Source: Gallionella sp. (GTDB lineage: Bacteria; Pseudomonadota; Gammaproteobacteria; Burkholderiales; Gallionellaceae). Taken from it: a DNA stretch of 64,000 nucleotides. The stretch is taken from the NCBI GenBank assembly GCA_028710565.1, contig JAQTTV010000001.1, positions 108,965 through 172,964 of the forward strand. The letters run 5' to 3'. Position 1 is the stretch's first letter; each line of letters starts with the position of its first letter. A program made the translations under genes and the position numbers. Below are positions 45,383-56,200 of this stretch, piece after piece. The notes under the pieces were generated by a model. The model was given only the letters and a program-made list of their open reading frames with translations, ran no database searches and was not told the origin of the DNA.

Positions 45383-45934
45383 TTAGATAACCGCTTTAAT
45401 GCTGAAATACGAGTATTGTTCATCCAGCTTAAAAAAGTCGAACTCTATGGTTTGACTGACTTTTCTAGCCATTTCGATGAAACCTAAGCCCGCCCCTTTA
45501 CTTTCAGTATCAGGGGTAATGCGGCGTTGCGCTTTGTAGTATTCCTTTAGCTCGTCTTTGTTCATTTTTTGGAGTAGCGTGAGCTTTTGACGTAGTTTAT
45601 CAACCTTTTGATTAGCAATTCGATTGCCACAAAATACAAAAAAGTGATTATCTTTGAAACCGACGGTAATCGTACCCACCCCCATATTTTCGTGCTGCTC
45701 CGAGATCTGAACAGATTTTTCTGCTGAATAAAAGATAATATTTTGTGACTGCTCTACCACCAAAGAAAAGACCTTGAGTTCCAGTGAACGATCTACGCTA
45801 AAGATCGATAGTTTACTTTTCAAGGCATCACCTAATTTGATGATGAATTCTTGCGTGAATAGACCGCTAAAAGTCAGAAATATGCCGTTATCGTTTACCG
45901 TTTCTTGGTAATCGAAAAAATGATTCATCTCCAT
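45383..45934 (-). CDS. SiaB-family kinase-like protein
   Basis: 183 residues, SiaB/DUF6272 type, a GHKL-related protein that phosphorylates SiaC. Seen: ITVGFKDNHFFVFCGNRI, a helical stretch KVDKLRQKLTLLQKMNKDELK, and the ATP-site glycine-rich GAGLGFIEMARKV. It is the first gene of a siaB-siaC-cyclase transcript on the minus strand, convergent with the SiaA-like phosphatase gene. ATG 45934 follows a GAGG. Confidence 0.87.
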   Translation of the reverse strand: MEMNHFFDYQETVNDNGIFLTFSGLFTQEFIIKLGDALKSKLSIFSVDRSLELKVFSLVVEQSQNIIFYSAEKSVQISEQHENMGVGTITVGFKDNHFFVFCGNRIANQKVDKLRQKLTLLQKMNKDELKEYYKAQRRITPDTESKGAGLGFIEMARKVSQTIEFDFFKLDEQYSYFSIKAVI

Positions 45935-46037
45935 CTCTTATCCTCACTGAGAAAGCGTTGACGTTATGCTGCTTGGCATTCCTGTCACGTTGATTAGCGG
46001 CCGTGCTGTCAATATGAAAGCACAATCAATTGTATTT

Positions 46038-47225
46038 TTATAAGTTTCCCATTTTGGGCAAGTCACCCACCAACGGTGCGACGTAGTCTAGCCATGCTTG
46101 TGTGACGTCGTTACCCGCAGCGTTGATGTACTCGTCTTTCATTGCCGTCGCCTCGCGGGCAACGGAGGCGAGTGGGGTGATAAAGCATTCGCTTTGGTAA
46201 GGCACGCTACTCAAACGGCGAATGGAAACCGAACCTGGTTGTGCGGTGGTGGCGGCATGTTCAACGGCGAATTTACCCACGGCGCGGGCTTCTTGTGCAT
46301 CAATGGGGGAAATGATCGTGGGGAAAGAGCGTTGCAAATAGCCGAAGGTGTCGGCGCGCACACGGACTTTTTTACCTTCAAAAGCAGATTTGACCAATGC
46401 CGCCAACGTATCGCCCAGCGCACCGCTTCCTGACAATTGAATGTTGCCATGTGAATCGCGCTCACCACTGGTGGAAATCGGTTGCCCTTCGCTATCGGTG
46501 ATGCCTTCTGAGACAGCAATGACGCAACGGCCGTGTTTTGCCACCACATCGCGCACGTCTTGTTTGAAACTTTCGACGTTGAAGACTCGTTCTGGCAGGT
46601 AAATCAAATGAGGGCCATCGCCTTCATTTTGACGTGCCAAGGCAGCCGCAGCAGTTAAGAACCCTGCGCTACGTCCCATCACCACATTGACTTTGATCCC
46701 TGGCAAAGCGCGGTTGTCGCGGTCATCGCCCATAAATGCCAAAGCAACGAAGCGTGCTGCGGAGGCAAAACCTGGGCAGTGGTCGGTTACTTTGAGGTCA
46801 TTGTCGATGGTTTTCGGGATGTGTACAGTACAGAAATCATAATTGGCTTCGCGTGCCATTTCCGCGATGATATGCGCCGTTTCAGCGGAATCATTGCCGC
46901 CGACGTAGAAAAAATAGCGCACGTCATGTTTCTTAAATACTTCAAAGACTTGTTCGCATTCTGCTTTGCCAGGTTTCAGACGTACCGAACCTAGAGCTGC
47001 TGCGGGTGTGGTGGCAACGAGTTCTAATTGTTCCAGTGATTGTGTGGTGAGGTCGATGAAATCTTCCTTCATAATCCCCGCGATGCCATGATGCGCGCCC
47101 AAAATTCCCGTGATATTTGGTTGCAGACGCGCGGCTAAAATTGCGCCCACCAATGATTGATTGATAACAGTGGTCGGGCCGCCCGATTGCCCAATGACCA
47201 TTTTTCCAACTAATTTATTTGTCAT
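46038..47225 (-). CDS. pfp: pyrophosphate-dependent 6-phosphofructokinase
   Basis: 395 residues. Phosphorylates fructose 6-phosphate, reversibly, with pyrophosphate. The catalytic PKTIDND has Lys where ATP-dependent enzymes have Gly, which favours PPi. The GGxxS motif reads GGNDS, with Asn in place of the more usual Asp of PPi enzymes. MGRSAGF and HCPGFASAARF are also present. Free-standing gene. Confidence 0.93.
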   Translation of the reverse strand: MTNKLVGKMVIGQSGGPTTVINQSLVGAILAARLQPNITGILGAHHGIAGIMKEDFIDLTTQSLEQLELVATTPAAALGSVRLKPGKAECEQVFEVFKKHDVRYFFYVGGNDSAETAHIIAEMAREANYDFCTVHIPKTIDNDLKVTDHCPGFASAARFVALAFMGDDRDNRALPGIKVNVVMGRSAGFLTAAAALARQNEGDGPHLIYLPERVFNVESFKQDVRDVVAKHGRCVIAVSEGITDSEGQPISTSGERDSHGNIQLSGSGALGDTLAALVKSAFEGKKVRVRADTFGYLQRSFPTIISPIDAQEARAVGKFAVEHAATTAQPGSVSIRRLSSVPYQSECFITPLASVAREATAMKDEYINAAGNDVTQAWLDYVAPLVGDLPKMGNL

Positions 47226-47351
47226 GTTGATCTCCTTAAATAGTGCTGCATTGTAGCCGAACTGGGGAAGCGCGTATTTGGCAGGATGCGAAGTACCTGC
47301 GCGATGACTTAAGTATGCGTGAGGAATATGACGCGCAGGTGATGGCAGGGG

Positions 47352-48509
47352 CTATCCATTTGCGCCAAACATCATACGTCGTCCCACAAACTGCTTTGCA
47401 ATCGGTAGTGAATCTAACATGCTGAGTGCGGCAGCACGAGCTGGGCGAAGCGCGGGCAAATCGTTGGAAAAAATCCGCACCAGACTATCCGTAAAGCGTA
47501 TGCCCGCATTTCTGTCCATGCTGCGGCTGGCGCGGTAGGTGGCAAGCATGGTTTCTGTGCCCAGACTATCGGGTGCGCAGTCCAAAATGACTTGTGCCAA
47601 CTCCCACGCATCGCGTACCCCCATGTTGAAACCTTGTCCTGCCACGGGGTGCAAAGCCTGGGCTGCATTGCCCAGCAAAACGGTGTGAGGCATGGGGGTG
47701 AGCAGCGGCGCGCGTTTCAGCCCCAACGGAAAGCTGGTGCGCTTACTGACGCTCAAAAATGCCCCCACGCGATCCCCAAAGTGCTGATGTAATTCATTGA
47801 GGAAAGTTGCGTCATCCCACGCCAGCATCGCCGCCGCGCGTTCGTGTGGCGCAGTCCAAACCAACTCGTAGCCATCTTGATAAGGCAATAACGCGACAGG
47901 ACCTTGCGGCGTAAAGCGTTCAAATGCGGTGTCAAGCAAGGGTGCGGCGGCGGTGACATGGGCAATCACCGCACTTTGCCCATAATCATGGAAACTAGGT
48001 GGATACGGCTCTGCCAATAATTTTCCGCCATCTGCAACCACCGCAAGACGAGCGGTCAATGTCGATTCTGCATCATCTTCACGTTGATATTGAATCACCG
48101 CATGATCTGCTTCACCGCTCAATTTCAATACGCGTGCTTGATAGAGGGTGTGGACATCACTTTCTTGCAATGCCGCATCCAAGCTGTTTTGCAATGCGGC
48201 ATAGGGCAAGACATACCCTAATTCAGGCACGTGCAGATTCGAGGCTTGCAACTTGGCGCGACCAAAGCTTTGTCGCTGTGAAATGTGGATCGTGCGGATT
48301 ACTGAGACCTTTTGCAAGGTGTGCCACACGTTCAATTTGTCCAACAACAAACGACTGCCGTAAGACAATGCCAATGCCCGCGCATCTTGGCTGGGCGTGT
48401 GAGCGGGGCGCGCTTCCAATAGACAAATCGCCAAGCCACTCCCGCGCAACGCTAGTGTCAATGCTGCCCCAACGGGCCCTCCGCCAATAATTGCAATGTC
48501 ATAGTTCAT
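47352..48509 (-). CDS. ubiH: UbiH/COQ6-family FAD monooxygenase
   Basis: 385 residues. Flavin hydroxylase of ubiquinone ring biosynthesis. The N-terminal dinucleotide motif DIAIIGGGPVGAALTLALRG, the mid DG segment VVADGGKLLAEP, and the FAD motif VLLGNAAQALHPVAGQGFNM with DAWELA are all present. Which ring position it hydroxylates (UbiH, UbiI or UbiF type) cannot be told from sequence alone. The gene often sits beside pepP in proteobacteria; here pepP is 8 kb away. Confidence 0.9.
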   Translation of the reverse strand: MNYDIAIIGGGPVGAALTLALRGSGLAICLLEARPAHTPSQDARALALSYGSRLLLDKLNVWHTLQKVSVIRTIHISQRQSFGRAKLQASNLHVPELGYVLPYAALQNSLDAALQESDVHTLYQARVLKLSGEADHAVIQYQREDDAESTLTARLAVVADGGKLLAEPYPPSFHDYGQSAVIAHVTAAAPLLDTAFERFTPQGPVALLPYQDGYELVWTAPHERAAAMLAWDDATFLNELHQHFGDRVGAFLSVSKRTSFPLGLKRAPLLTPMPHTVLLGNAAQALHPVAGQGFNMGVRDAWELAQVILDCAPDSLGTETMLATYRASRSMDRNAGIRFTDSLVRIFSNDLPALRPARAAALSMLDSLPIAKQFVGRRMMFGANG

Positions 48510-48784
48510 CTATTTGCTTTCGTGCTTTTAATGCTAATGTGGCTCGCGGGGAGGTAAATTCGTCAGCGTTAATCAAGAGACTTATTTGCTGTATTTCTCA
48601 ATAGAACACTGACATACAGCGTAAGCTCGCATTTTCGCATAAATTTGTAGTGAGCTTGTTGTCAGGCTTCTATTTCAGTGATCGCGTTTTCATTTTGTAC
48701 CGAATACTTTTTGAACAGTAGATTTGCAAGGGGCTCTGGACATTTTCTTCAGCGCAAATGTGCATAATGGGATAAATTCGCGTG

Positions 48785-50800
48785 ATGCGTCTATTCACTT
48801 TCTCATGGTTTAAAGCTCTGCGCCAATTTTTGATGGCGGCATTGCTGTGTGCGCCGTTTGCGGTTGGGGCAGCGGAGTTTGCTATTTCGGTAGCGGATGT
48901 GGCGGCACCTAGCTTTGCCTTGCACGGTATTCGATTGGTTTGGTCGGAAGCTGGGCTGATGGAGATCAATGTCACACAAATGCGGGTGGAAAAACGCGAA
49001 TTTAGCAAGGTGAAGTTGCGTTGTGCGCGTTTGCTTTGGCAGGGACAAGAGGTGTCGTGTCGCGATGGTTCATTGGATTTATTACCTGGGGTGCATTTTG
49101 AGTTGAACTATCACTTAGCACAGCAGCGGGTACAGTTGACCATGACGGCAGCGGATAACGAGCGTTGGCAGTTAGTGGGGCAATTCAAAGGTGGGGCGTG
49201 GCAGGTGGCAGTTCAGCTACAGAATGCACAACTCAAACGCTTTGCCAGCCTATTACCTAAAACGTTGCCAGCGGTGGGGCAGGGTGCATTGAACGGCACG
49301 ATTCAAGCGTCAGGGAAGTCGTCGATAGTGACGGATGCGCAAGTCGATGTGCAGTTTGCTAACTTGGCGTTTAGTGATGAAAGCGGTTTGCATGCGGGTG
49401 AAAAGTTGGCGGGTGCGGTTAAGTTGACGGCACAGCAGCAAAATAAAATGTGGCAGTGGCAAGGTGATGTGGTTTGGCAGCAAGGTGAGGTTTTCTGGCA
49501 GCCGTTGTATTTGAAGACGGGGAAAACAGGGGTGTACCAATTCCATGCGCAAGGTGGATTTGATGGGGTGATGTTGCAAGTGGCGGATGCTGTGATGACC
49601 TTGCCAGAAGTGGGGCAAGTGCGGTTAGTTGCGCAGTGGGACAGCCAGAAGAAATCTTTAGTGGACGCGTCCGTGCAAGGCGATAACGTGTCGTTAGATA
49701 GTCTGTTCTCGCAATATGCGTTGCCCTTTTTAGATAAATCCGTCTTGGCGGAGGCGACGGTGACAGGTCATGCGGATGTGGCTTGGCAATATCGCCAGGG
49801 TAAAACCCAAGCGGTGCGACTCAATTTGCGCGACGGTGGCATTGTGGATGGGGCGAAACGCTTTAATCTTGCGGGTATTCATAGTTCGGTGAATTGGCTG
49901 GTCGATACGCCCAGTGTGGCGACCTTGTCTTTTGCGTCAGGTGAGGTGATGGGCGTACCTTTGGGCGCGGTGCAGTGGGAAATGGCGATGCAGGGCTTGC
50001 AATTTAACATTGCCCAAGCCGAGTTGCCGATTTTAGGAGGCGCGTTGGTGGTGAAAGATTTTGAGTTGCATCGAGGTGAGAAAGATTGGCATTGGCAATT
50101 TGCGGGAGCGATCAAACCTATTTCGATGGAAAAGTTAAGTGCGGTTGCTAAATTGCCGAAGATGCTGGGTACGTTATCAGGCATGATTCCCTTGGTGCGC
50201 TATGAAAATAACCAAATTAACGTTGGCGGCGCGTTGTTACTCCAAGTATTTGATGGCACGGTGGTGGTGAGTCAATTGAAATTCGGCGATCCTTTTGGAC
50301 GCGCCCCGCGTGTGGAGGCTAATTTGAATATGCGTCATTTGGATTTGGATTTGCTCACGCGGACTTTTTCGTTCGGTAGCGTGCAAGGGCTGATTGATGT
50401 GGATGTGGATAATCTCATCATACAAAGCTGGCAAGCCTTGCAATTTGATGCACGTATTGTCAGTAGTGCAGGGAACTATCGTAAAAGAATCAGTCAGAAG
50501 GCAGTGCAAAATATCTCGTCATTGGGCGGATCTGGGGCGGTGGCGGCGATACAGCGGGGTGTTGTGGGTTTCTTCGATACCTTTGGATATGACAAAATTG
50601 TTTGGACCTGTTCTTTGCAGAACGACGTGTGCTACATGGGCGGGGTAGAAAGTACGCCCAGTGGGGTTTATACGATTATTAAAGGTGGTGGTATCCCTGC
50701 CATTACCGTGATGGGTTACAATCGGAACGTCTCGTGGAGTGAGTTGATTACGCGTTTGAAACGGGTGGCGCAGGATAATCGTCAGGTGATTGTTAAGTAA
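48785..50800 (+). CDS. ydbH: YdbH-like AsmA-family intermembrane lipid transport protein
   Basis: 671 residues with a signal-anchor N-terminus and a long beta-strand-rich body, as in AsmA-like lipid-bridge proteins. The C-terminal region (GNYRKRISQKAVQNISSLGG, GGVESTPSGVYTIIKGGGIP) matches YdbH. In E. coli, YdbH works with YnbE and YdbL in phospholipid transport to the outer membrane; equivalents of both follow here within 11 bp. GTG 48782 directly before the ATG is an alternative start. Confidence 0.85.
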   Translation: MRLFTFSWFKALRQFLMAALLCAPFAVGAAEFAISVADVAAPSFALHGIRLVWSEAGLMEINVTQMRVEKREFSKVKLRCARLLWQGQEVSCRDGSLDLLPGVHFELNYHLAQQRVQLTMTAADNERWQLVGQFKGGAWQVAVQLQNAQLKRFASLLPKTLPAVGQGALNGTIQASGKSSIVTDAQVDVQFANLAFSDESGLHAGEKLAGAVKLTAQQQNKMWQWQGDVVWQQGEVFWQPLYLKTGKTGVYQFHAQGGFDGVMLQVADAVMTLPEVGQVRLVAQWDSQKKSLVDASVQGDNVSLDSLFSQYALPFLDKSVLAEATVTGHADVAWQYRQGKTQAVRLNLRDGGIVDGAKRFNLAGIHSSVNWLVDTPSVATLSFASGEVMGVPLGAVQWEMAMQGLQFNIAQAELPILGGALVVKDFELHRGEKDWHWQFAGAIKPISMEKLSAVAKLPKMLGTLSGMIPLVRYENNQINVGGALLLQVFDGTVVVSQLKFGDPFGRAPRVEANLNMRHLDLDLLTRTFSFGSVQGLIDVDVDNLIIQSWQALQFDARIVSSAGNYRKRISQKAVQNISSLGGSGAVAAIQRGVVGFFDTFGYDKIVWTCSLQNDVCYMGGVESTPSGVYTIIKGGGIPAITVMGYNRNVSWSELITRLKRVAQDNRQVIVK

Positions 50801-50810
50801 AGGAAAAATA

Positions 50811-50990
50811 ATGAAAAGAATTTGGATAGCAGTTCCGCTTGTGGCATTTGTGCTGAGCGCGTGTGTGACGATTAATATTTATTTCCCTGCTGCGGCAGCC
50901 GAAAAGGCAGCAGATAAAATTATCGAAGAAATTTGGCAGGTGCAAAAGCAAGACAAACCTGTCGTTAAAACCCCCGCTGCGAAGGAGTAA
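50811..50990 (+). CDS. ynbE: YnbE-like small lipoprotein
   Basis: 59 residues. Lipoprotein signal with the Cys at residue 21 (LSACVTINIYFP), then a short strand-forming segment and an Ala/Lys-rich tail. YnbE is proposed to stack by beta-strand addition on the C-terminus of YdbH and complete the bridge to the outer membrane. AGGA at 50801-50804. Placed between ydbH and ydbL. Confidence 0.8.
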   Translation: MKRIWIAVPLVAFVLSACVTINIYFPAAAAEKAADKIIEEIWQVQKQDKPVVKTPAAKE

Positions 50991-50992
50991 AT

Positions 50993-51409
50993 ATGAAAAA
51001 CAATCTTAAATTGGTGGTGTCATTGCTGGCTTTGACCACGGCATTAAATGTGTTTGCCGCTGCGGATCTGGAAGTGAACACCCCTGGCGTGAATGCGATT
51101 AAGCAAAGTATGCAAACCCGCCATGGGCAATTATCGGGGTTTTATACCAGCGGTGCGATTGGCTTGACCTCGGATGGCTTGGTTGCGGTGCGTGATGCCA
51201 GTGCTGTCCCCCTGTCAGCTCGTCAATCGGTCAATGGCTTGGTTGCCGCCGAGAATCAAGATCGTAATGCCTTGTACAGTGAAATTGCCACAGCCAATGC
51301 CCATCCTGAGTGGCTGGCTGAAATTCGCAGTACCTTCGCGCAACGCTGGATACAGCTCGCCCAGCCAGGTTGGTGGGTGCAGGTGGGCGGGGCGTGGAAG
51401 CAAAAGTGA
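50993..51409 (+). CDS. ydbL: YdbL-like periplasmic protein (DUF1318)
   Basis: 138 residues, signal peptide ending VFAA. The mature part carries DUF1318 hallmarks: RHGQLSGFYTSGAIGLTSDG, VNGLVAAENQDRNALYSEI and the C-terminal RWIQLAQPGWWVQV. YdbL modulates YnbE multimer formation in E. coli. It starts 2 bp after the ynbE stop. Confidence 0.85.
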   Translation: MKNNLKLVVSLLALTTALNVFAAADLEVNTPGVNAIKQSMQTRHGQLSGFYTSGAIGLTSDGLVAVRDASAVPLSARQSVNGLVAAENQDRNALYSEIATANAHPEWLAEIRSTFAQRWIQLAQPGWWVQVGGAWKQK

Positions 51410-51663
51410 TTGTGTGGGTGCGCTGCGCGATTGATTGAGCAGTAGCAGTCTAAATAGTTAAGGAGAGGCTGGTTTATTCAGATAAATCGGCATGCCCTTC
51501 GTTTTTATACCTTGTGTATCGTATACGCTTCCGCATGTGATGATGCGATTGAGGATCAACATCCTGTCTGTAATTTGATTATTGTCAACCAACTTTCAAT
51601 TTCAAACCTCACGCTGGCGATAGAAATAGCTCAGGTGGGGCTTTTTTGCAAAAAGCACTCGTT

Positions 51664-52767
51664 ATGAAAAAAAATTATGCTGCGTCATTCACTTATCGGA
51701 CTAGTTGGATGCTATGTTTGGGGGTGATAACGCCTGTTTACGCCGCCGAATCCGATTTTGCGTACTGCGCTCAGCAATTTGCACAGCAACCTGAAGCACG
51801 CTTGAAATGCTATGACCAAATCAGCATTCCTGCTTCGTCTGTACTCGTCAGTCCTGTTGCGATCAAGACAACGGATGCGCCGCCCGCAAACGTAGCCTTG
51901 CCTGACGCTGATGAGTCTACGCGACCGAGTTCGCGCTCCTATTTCACCCGTGTTTGGAATCTAGATAATCTTAATTCGCGGGATGAAAGCAAATTGGGGC
52001 GACTGAGGCCTCATCGGCAAAATTATTTAATATTGCGCAAAAGTAGCAACACTAATAATCTACCCAGTACCCCCACGGCGGGTCACACCGTACTCACCCC
52101 GATCGACATGGACGCGCTGGAAGCTAAGTTTTTGCTCAGTTTTAAGGCAGATATTGGCAGTCAATCGGATATCGATCTATGGGGATTTAAAACCTTGCGC
52201 GTGTGGGGTGCCTATACGCAACAATCCAATTGGCAGATTTTTAATGGGCGTAACTCGTCGCCGTTTCGTGAAACCAATTATGAACCTGAAGTCATTGCGA
52301 CCTTTGGTACTCAAAAAGAAAATGGTTTGAAGCTAGTGAATGTCGGTTTCGTACATCAATCCAATGGCAATACCTTGCCGTTGTCGCGGAGTTGGAATCG
52401 CGTGTATGTTCAAGGCGGGTGGGAGTTCAACAATAGCACGTCCATACTGGCTCGTGGTTGGTGGCGGCTACCTGAAAAAGCGTTGACCGACGACAATCCC
52501 AACTTAACGAGCTATGTGGGGCTGGGGGATGTGGTGGTTCGGTGGGAGCCGATGACAAAGTTGCAGGCGGTGTCACTTTTGTGGCGTAATAATTTTCGCA
52601 CAGGGCGCAACCGCAATTTTATGCAGTTGGACTGGTCCACGCCCGTTGCTTTTGGCGATGCCGCCCGTATGTATGTTCAGCTGACATCGGGCTATGGCGA
52701 AAGTCTGATAGATTACAATCATAATCAAACCACCTTAGGCTTCGGATTTTCTTTCCGAGAATGGTAA
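51664..52767 (+). CDS. pldA: outer-membrane phospholipase A
   Basis: 367 residues with a signal peptide (to about YAAES). The OMPLA catalytic triad is seen with its exact spacing: His231 and Ser233 in VHQSNG, Asn245 in SRSWNRVY. The rest is a 12-strand barrel type ending FGFSFREW with the terminal aromatic residue. It hydrolyses phospholipids that reach the outer leaflet. A TTG start at 51646 after AGGTGG is an alternative. A hairpin-like CCTCAC/GTGGGG followed by T residues lies just upstream. Confidence 0.92.
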   Translation: MKKNYAASFTYRTSWMLCLGVITPVYAAESDFAYCAQQFAQQPEARLKCYDQISIPASSVLVSPVAIKTTDAPPANVALPDADESTRPSSRSYFTRVWNLDNLNSRDESKLGRLRPHRQNYLILRKSSNTNNLPSTPTAGHTVLTPIDMDALEAKFLLSFKADIGSQSDIDLWGFKTLRVWGAYTQQSNWQIFNGRNSSPFRETNYEPEVIATFGTQKENGLKLVNVGFVHQSNGNTLPLSRSWNRVYVQGGWEFNNSTSILARGWWRLPEKALTDDNPNLTSYVGLGDVVVRWEPMTKLQAVSLLWRNNFRTGRNRNFMQLDWSTPVAFGDAARMYVQLTSGYGESLIDYNHNQTTLGFGFSFREW

Positions 52768-52781
52768 TTGAGGAAAACAAA

Positions 52782-53183
52782 ATGACAGAAACACTCCCAG
52801 TATTCAACCATTACCAACGCATCGGTGGTGCCGCAAAAATTCACGCACTGGTGCAGCGTTTTTACGAAATTATGGATGAATTGCCCGAAGTCTATGGCAT
52901 ACGCAAAATGCACGCGGCATCACTAGAGGGGGCGGCAGATAAGTTGTTTAAATTCTTGTCGGGTTGGTTAGGTGGGCCACCTTTGTTCGTACAAGAGTTC
53001 GGCGAACCTTTTCTACGCCGTCGTCATTTTCCTTTTGCGATCGGTGTATCAGAGCGCGATCAATGGCTGTTGTGTATGGATCAGGCTTTGAACGAGATCG
53101 TTGAAGACACGGTTTTACGGCAAGAATTATCCACCGCTTTCGCCAAAGTGGCTGATCACATGCGCAATCAACCGAATGCTTGA
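52782..53183 (+). CDS. group II truncated haemoglobin
   Basis: 133 residues, trHbII (GlbO-like). Seen: the B10 Tyr (RFYEIMDE), the region LSGWLGGPPLFVQEFG with Trp, the proximal His of RRRHFPFAIG, and RDQWLLCMDQAL. Binds O2 or NO in the cytoplasm. AGGA lies before ATG 52782; 14 bp after the pldA stop. Confidence 0.93.
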   Translation: MTETLPVFNHYQRIGGAAKIHALVQRFYEIMDELPEVYGIRKMHAASLEGAADKLFKFLSGWLGGPPLFVQEFGEPFLRRRHFPFAIGVSERDQWLLCMDQALNEIVEDTVLRQELSTAFAKVADHMRNQPNA

Positions 53184-53248
53184 GTCGCTCTCTTGAGCAG
53201 GAATAGTCTTCAGAATTTTCTTAAGAATAGGTATTTCTGACACACACG

Positions 53249-56200
53249 ATGCAAGATTTTAATCTTTCCAATTGGGCAATTAAAAATGCGGCACTGGTGC
53301 GATACGCGCTGGTGGTTTTGCTGTTGGCGGGGCTATTTTCTTACACGCAGTTAGCGCAAAAGGAAGACCCTGACTTCACCTTTAAAGTGATGTCTGTTCA
53401 GCTCAACTGGCCAGGTGCGACAGCGCGCGAAGTGGAACAGCAAATTACCCAGCTATTGGAAACACGGCTACAAGAAACGCCTTGGCTAGACACGGTGAGT
53501 AGTTATTCTAAGGCAGGTGAGGCGGTATTGTTTATCACGCTGAAGGAATCTATGCCCAGTAGTGCCTTACCCTCTTCGTGGGCGCAGGTACGTAGAATTT
53601 TGTCCGATGCGCGTCCGAGTTTGCCTGAAAATGTGAGCGAACCCTTGATTAACGATCACTTTGGCGAAACGTTTGGACTGATTTACGCTTTGACCAGCGA
53701 TACCCTGAGCCATGCGGCGTTGGCAAAAGTTGCCCGCGAGGTGCGCGAACGCTTGGTGAAGGTTGCAAACGTCAATAAAGTGCAGCTGCTCGGCGTGCAG
53801 GACGAAAAAATTTACATCGAATTTTCCAGTCAGAAAATGGCAGAAGCGGGTTTGGATCCCCTGCAAATTTCCGCTGCGTTGCGCGCCCAAAATGCGTTAG
53901 AGCCTGCGGGTGAGTTGTTGTCAGAAAACGGCGTGGCACGCGTGCGAGTGAGTGGTGATTTTCAGTCGGTGCAAAGCATTCAGGATATTGGCATTGCAGC
54001 GGGCGGAAAAATACACCGTTTAGGCGACATCAGCCGTGTTTATCGTGACGTGGCTGATCCAGCAGTATTTAAAGTGCGCAGCATGGGCAAAGCGGCGATT
54101 GCGCTGGCAATTTCATTGTCTGAGGACGGCAATATCAACCAAATCGGCGCGGATATGGCAGCGGAATGGGCGAGGATTACGCCGACGTTGCCTAAAGGCG
54201 TGACCATGGTGCAAGTTGCCGATCAGCCCGCCGTGGTGAAGCAATCCATCAGCGACTTTATGCGCGCCTTGTTTGAGGCGTTGGCGATCGTGTTGGCGGT
54301 GAGTTTCTTGAGTTTGGGGATGCGGGCTGGCTTGGTGGTGGGCTTGTCGATTCCCTTGGTCTTGGCGGGTACGTTCTGGTTGATGCACGTGTTTGGCATA
54401 GATTTACAGCGTGTCTCGCTGGGTGCGTTGATTATCGCGCTGGGGTTGTTGGTCGATGATGCGATGATTGCGGTGGAAATGATGAAGGTGAAGCTGGAAC
54501 AAGGCTTCAGCAAGCTCCACGCAGCGACTTTTGCCTATACCAGTACGGCATTTCCCATGCTGACGGGTACATTGATTACCGCCGCTGCATTCCTGCCCGT
54601 CGGGCTGGCAAAATCTTCAGCAGGGGAATACACGTTTTCAATTTGTGCCGTGGTGACGATTGCACTGCTGGTATCTTGGTTGGTCGCGGTGGTATTTACC
54701 CCGTTTATCGGACACCGTTTATTGCCTGAAACCTGTTTACCCGAACCGAATGATGCGCATTATCAGCAAGGTTTTTACGCTTATTTTCGTCGGGTGGTGG
54801 AGTGGTGTTTGACGTATAAGAAAACCGTGGTGGCGGTGACCGTGCTGTTGTTTGCTTTGGCGTTATTTGGCTTTAGCAAAGTGGAACAAGAATTTTTCCC
54901 TCCCTCGGAGCGGGCAGAGTTGTTGATGGATATTTGGTTGCCCGAAGGCGTGCGCTTCTCGACAACCGAGGCATTGACCCAAGAGCTGGAAAGCAAATTC
55001 AAAAATGATACCGATATTCGGAGCTACACCAGCTACATCGGTGGCAGTACGCCGCGCTTTTATTTGCCGTTAGATTTGCAACTGTCCAATGTGAATTTTG
55101 CGCAAATGGTCATTGTGGCAAAAGACAATACCGCTCGTGAAACGGTGTTAAAGCGTGTGCGCGCTTTGTTGGACAAAGACTACACCGAGCTGGGTATTCG
55201 CATTGCCCGTCTGGAAAATGGCCCGCCTGTGGGCTTCCCCGTGCAATTTCGTGTGGTCGGAACAGATATAGACGAATTACGCCGTATCGCCGACAACGTT
55301 CTAAGTGTGGTCAAGCAAAACAAGCAAGTTAAAAATGCCAATGTTGATGCCAGCAATAAGGTGCGTGTGGTCAAAGTTGAGGTGAATCAAGCAGCGGCAC
55401 GCGCTTTAGGGCTGTCCTCACAAACGATTGCCCGCAATTTACATGCTTTGTTGTCTGGGTTTAGTGTGTCCTATTTACGCGAAGCGGGGCAACGCACCGA
55501 GATTGTTGCCCGTGCGACAGCGGATGAACGCAATAATCCTGAGTATTTAGGACGCTTACCCGTGCATGTGGGGCAGGGGAAATTTGTGCCGTTAAGCCAA
55601 GTGGCGACCGTTACGGAAGCGGAAGAGGATGGACTGATTTGGCGCATGAACCGCCAACCCGTGGTCACCGTGCGTGCGGATGTGCCTGACGACGTGCGTG
55701 CGCCCGATGTCAGTGCCGCCATTGAAAAACAACTCGCCAGCGTGCGAGCCAATTTGCCCGCAGGTTATCGCATTGAGCTGGGTGGCGCAGCAGAAGGCAG
55801 TGATAACGCCGAAGCATCCATCGTTGCCGTGTTGCCCCTGATGGGCTTATTGATTGTCACCTTGTTAATGCTGCAACTCAAAAGTGTCAACTTGACTTGG
55901 TTGGCATTGTTGACCGCCCCGCTCGGTATCATCGGTGTGACGGCAGCTTTGCTGGTGTTTCATGTGCCGTTTGGCTTTGTTGCCATGTTGGGTATTATCT
56001 CTTTGGCGGGGATGATTATGCGCAATTCGGTGATTTTGCTCGACCAAATTACCCAAGATATTGCCGCTGGACTCAGTCAATGGGAAGCCGTCGTCGATTC
56101 CACCGTGCGTCGATTCCGCCCCATTATGCTCACTGCTGCCGCCGCCATTTTGGCGATGATCCCCTTAACCCGCAGCGTGTTCTGGGGGCCGATGGCAATT

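Noticed and set aside
46098..46433. Plus-strand frame opposite the phosphofructokinase gene
   Set aside because: Shadow of a well-conserved gene; no RBS and no recognisable product.
47243..47425. Short plus-strand frame between pfp and ubiH
   Set aside because: It runs into the ubiH 3' end on the other strand and has no RBS or family resemblance.
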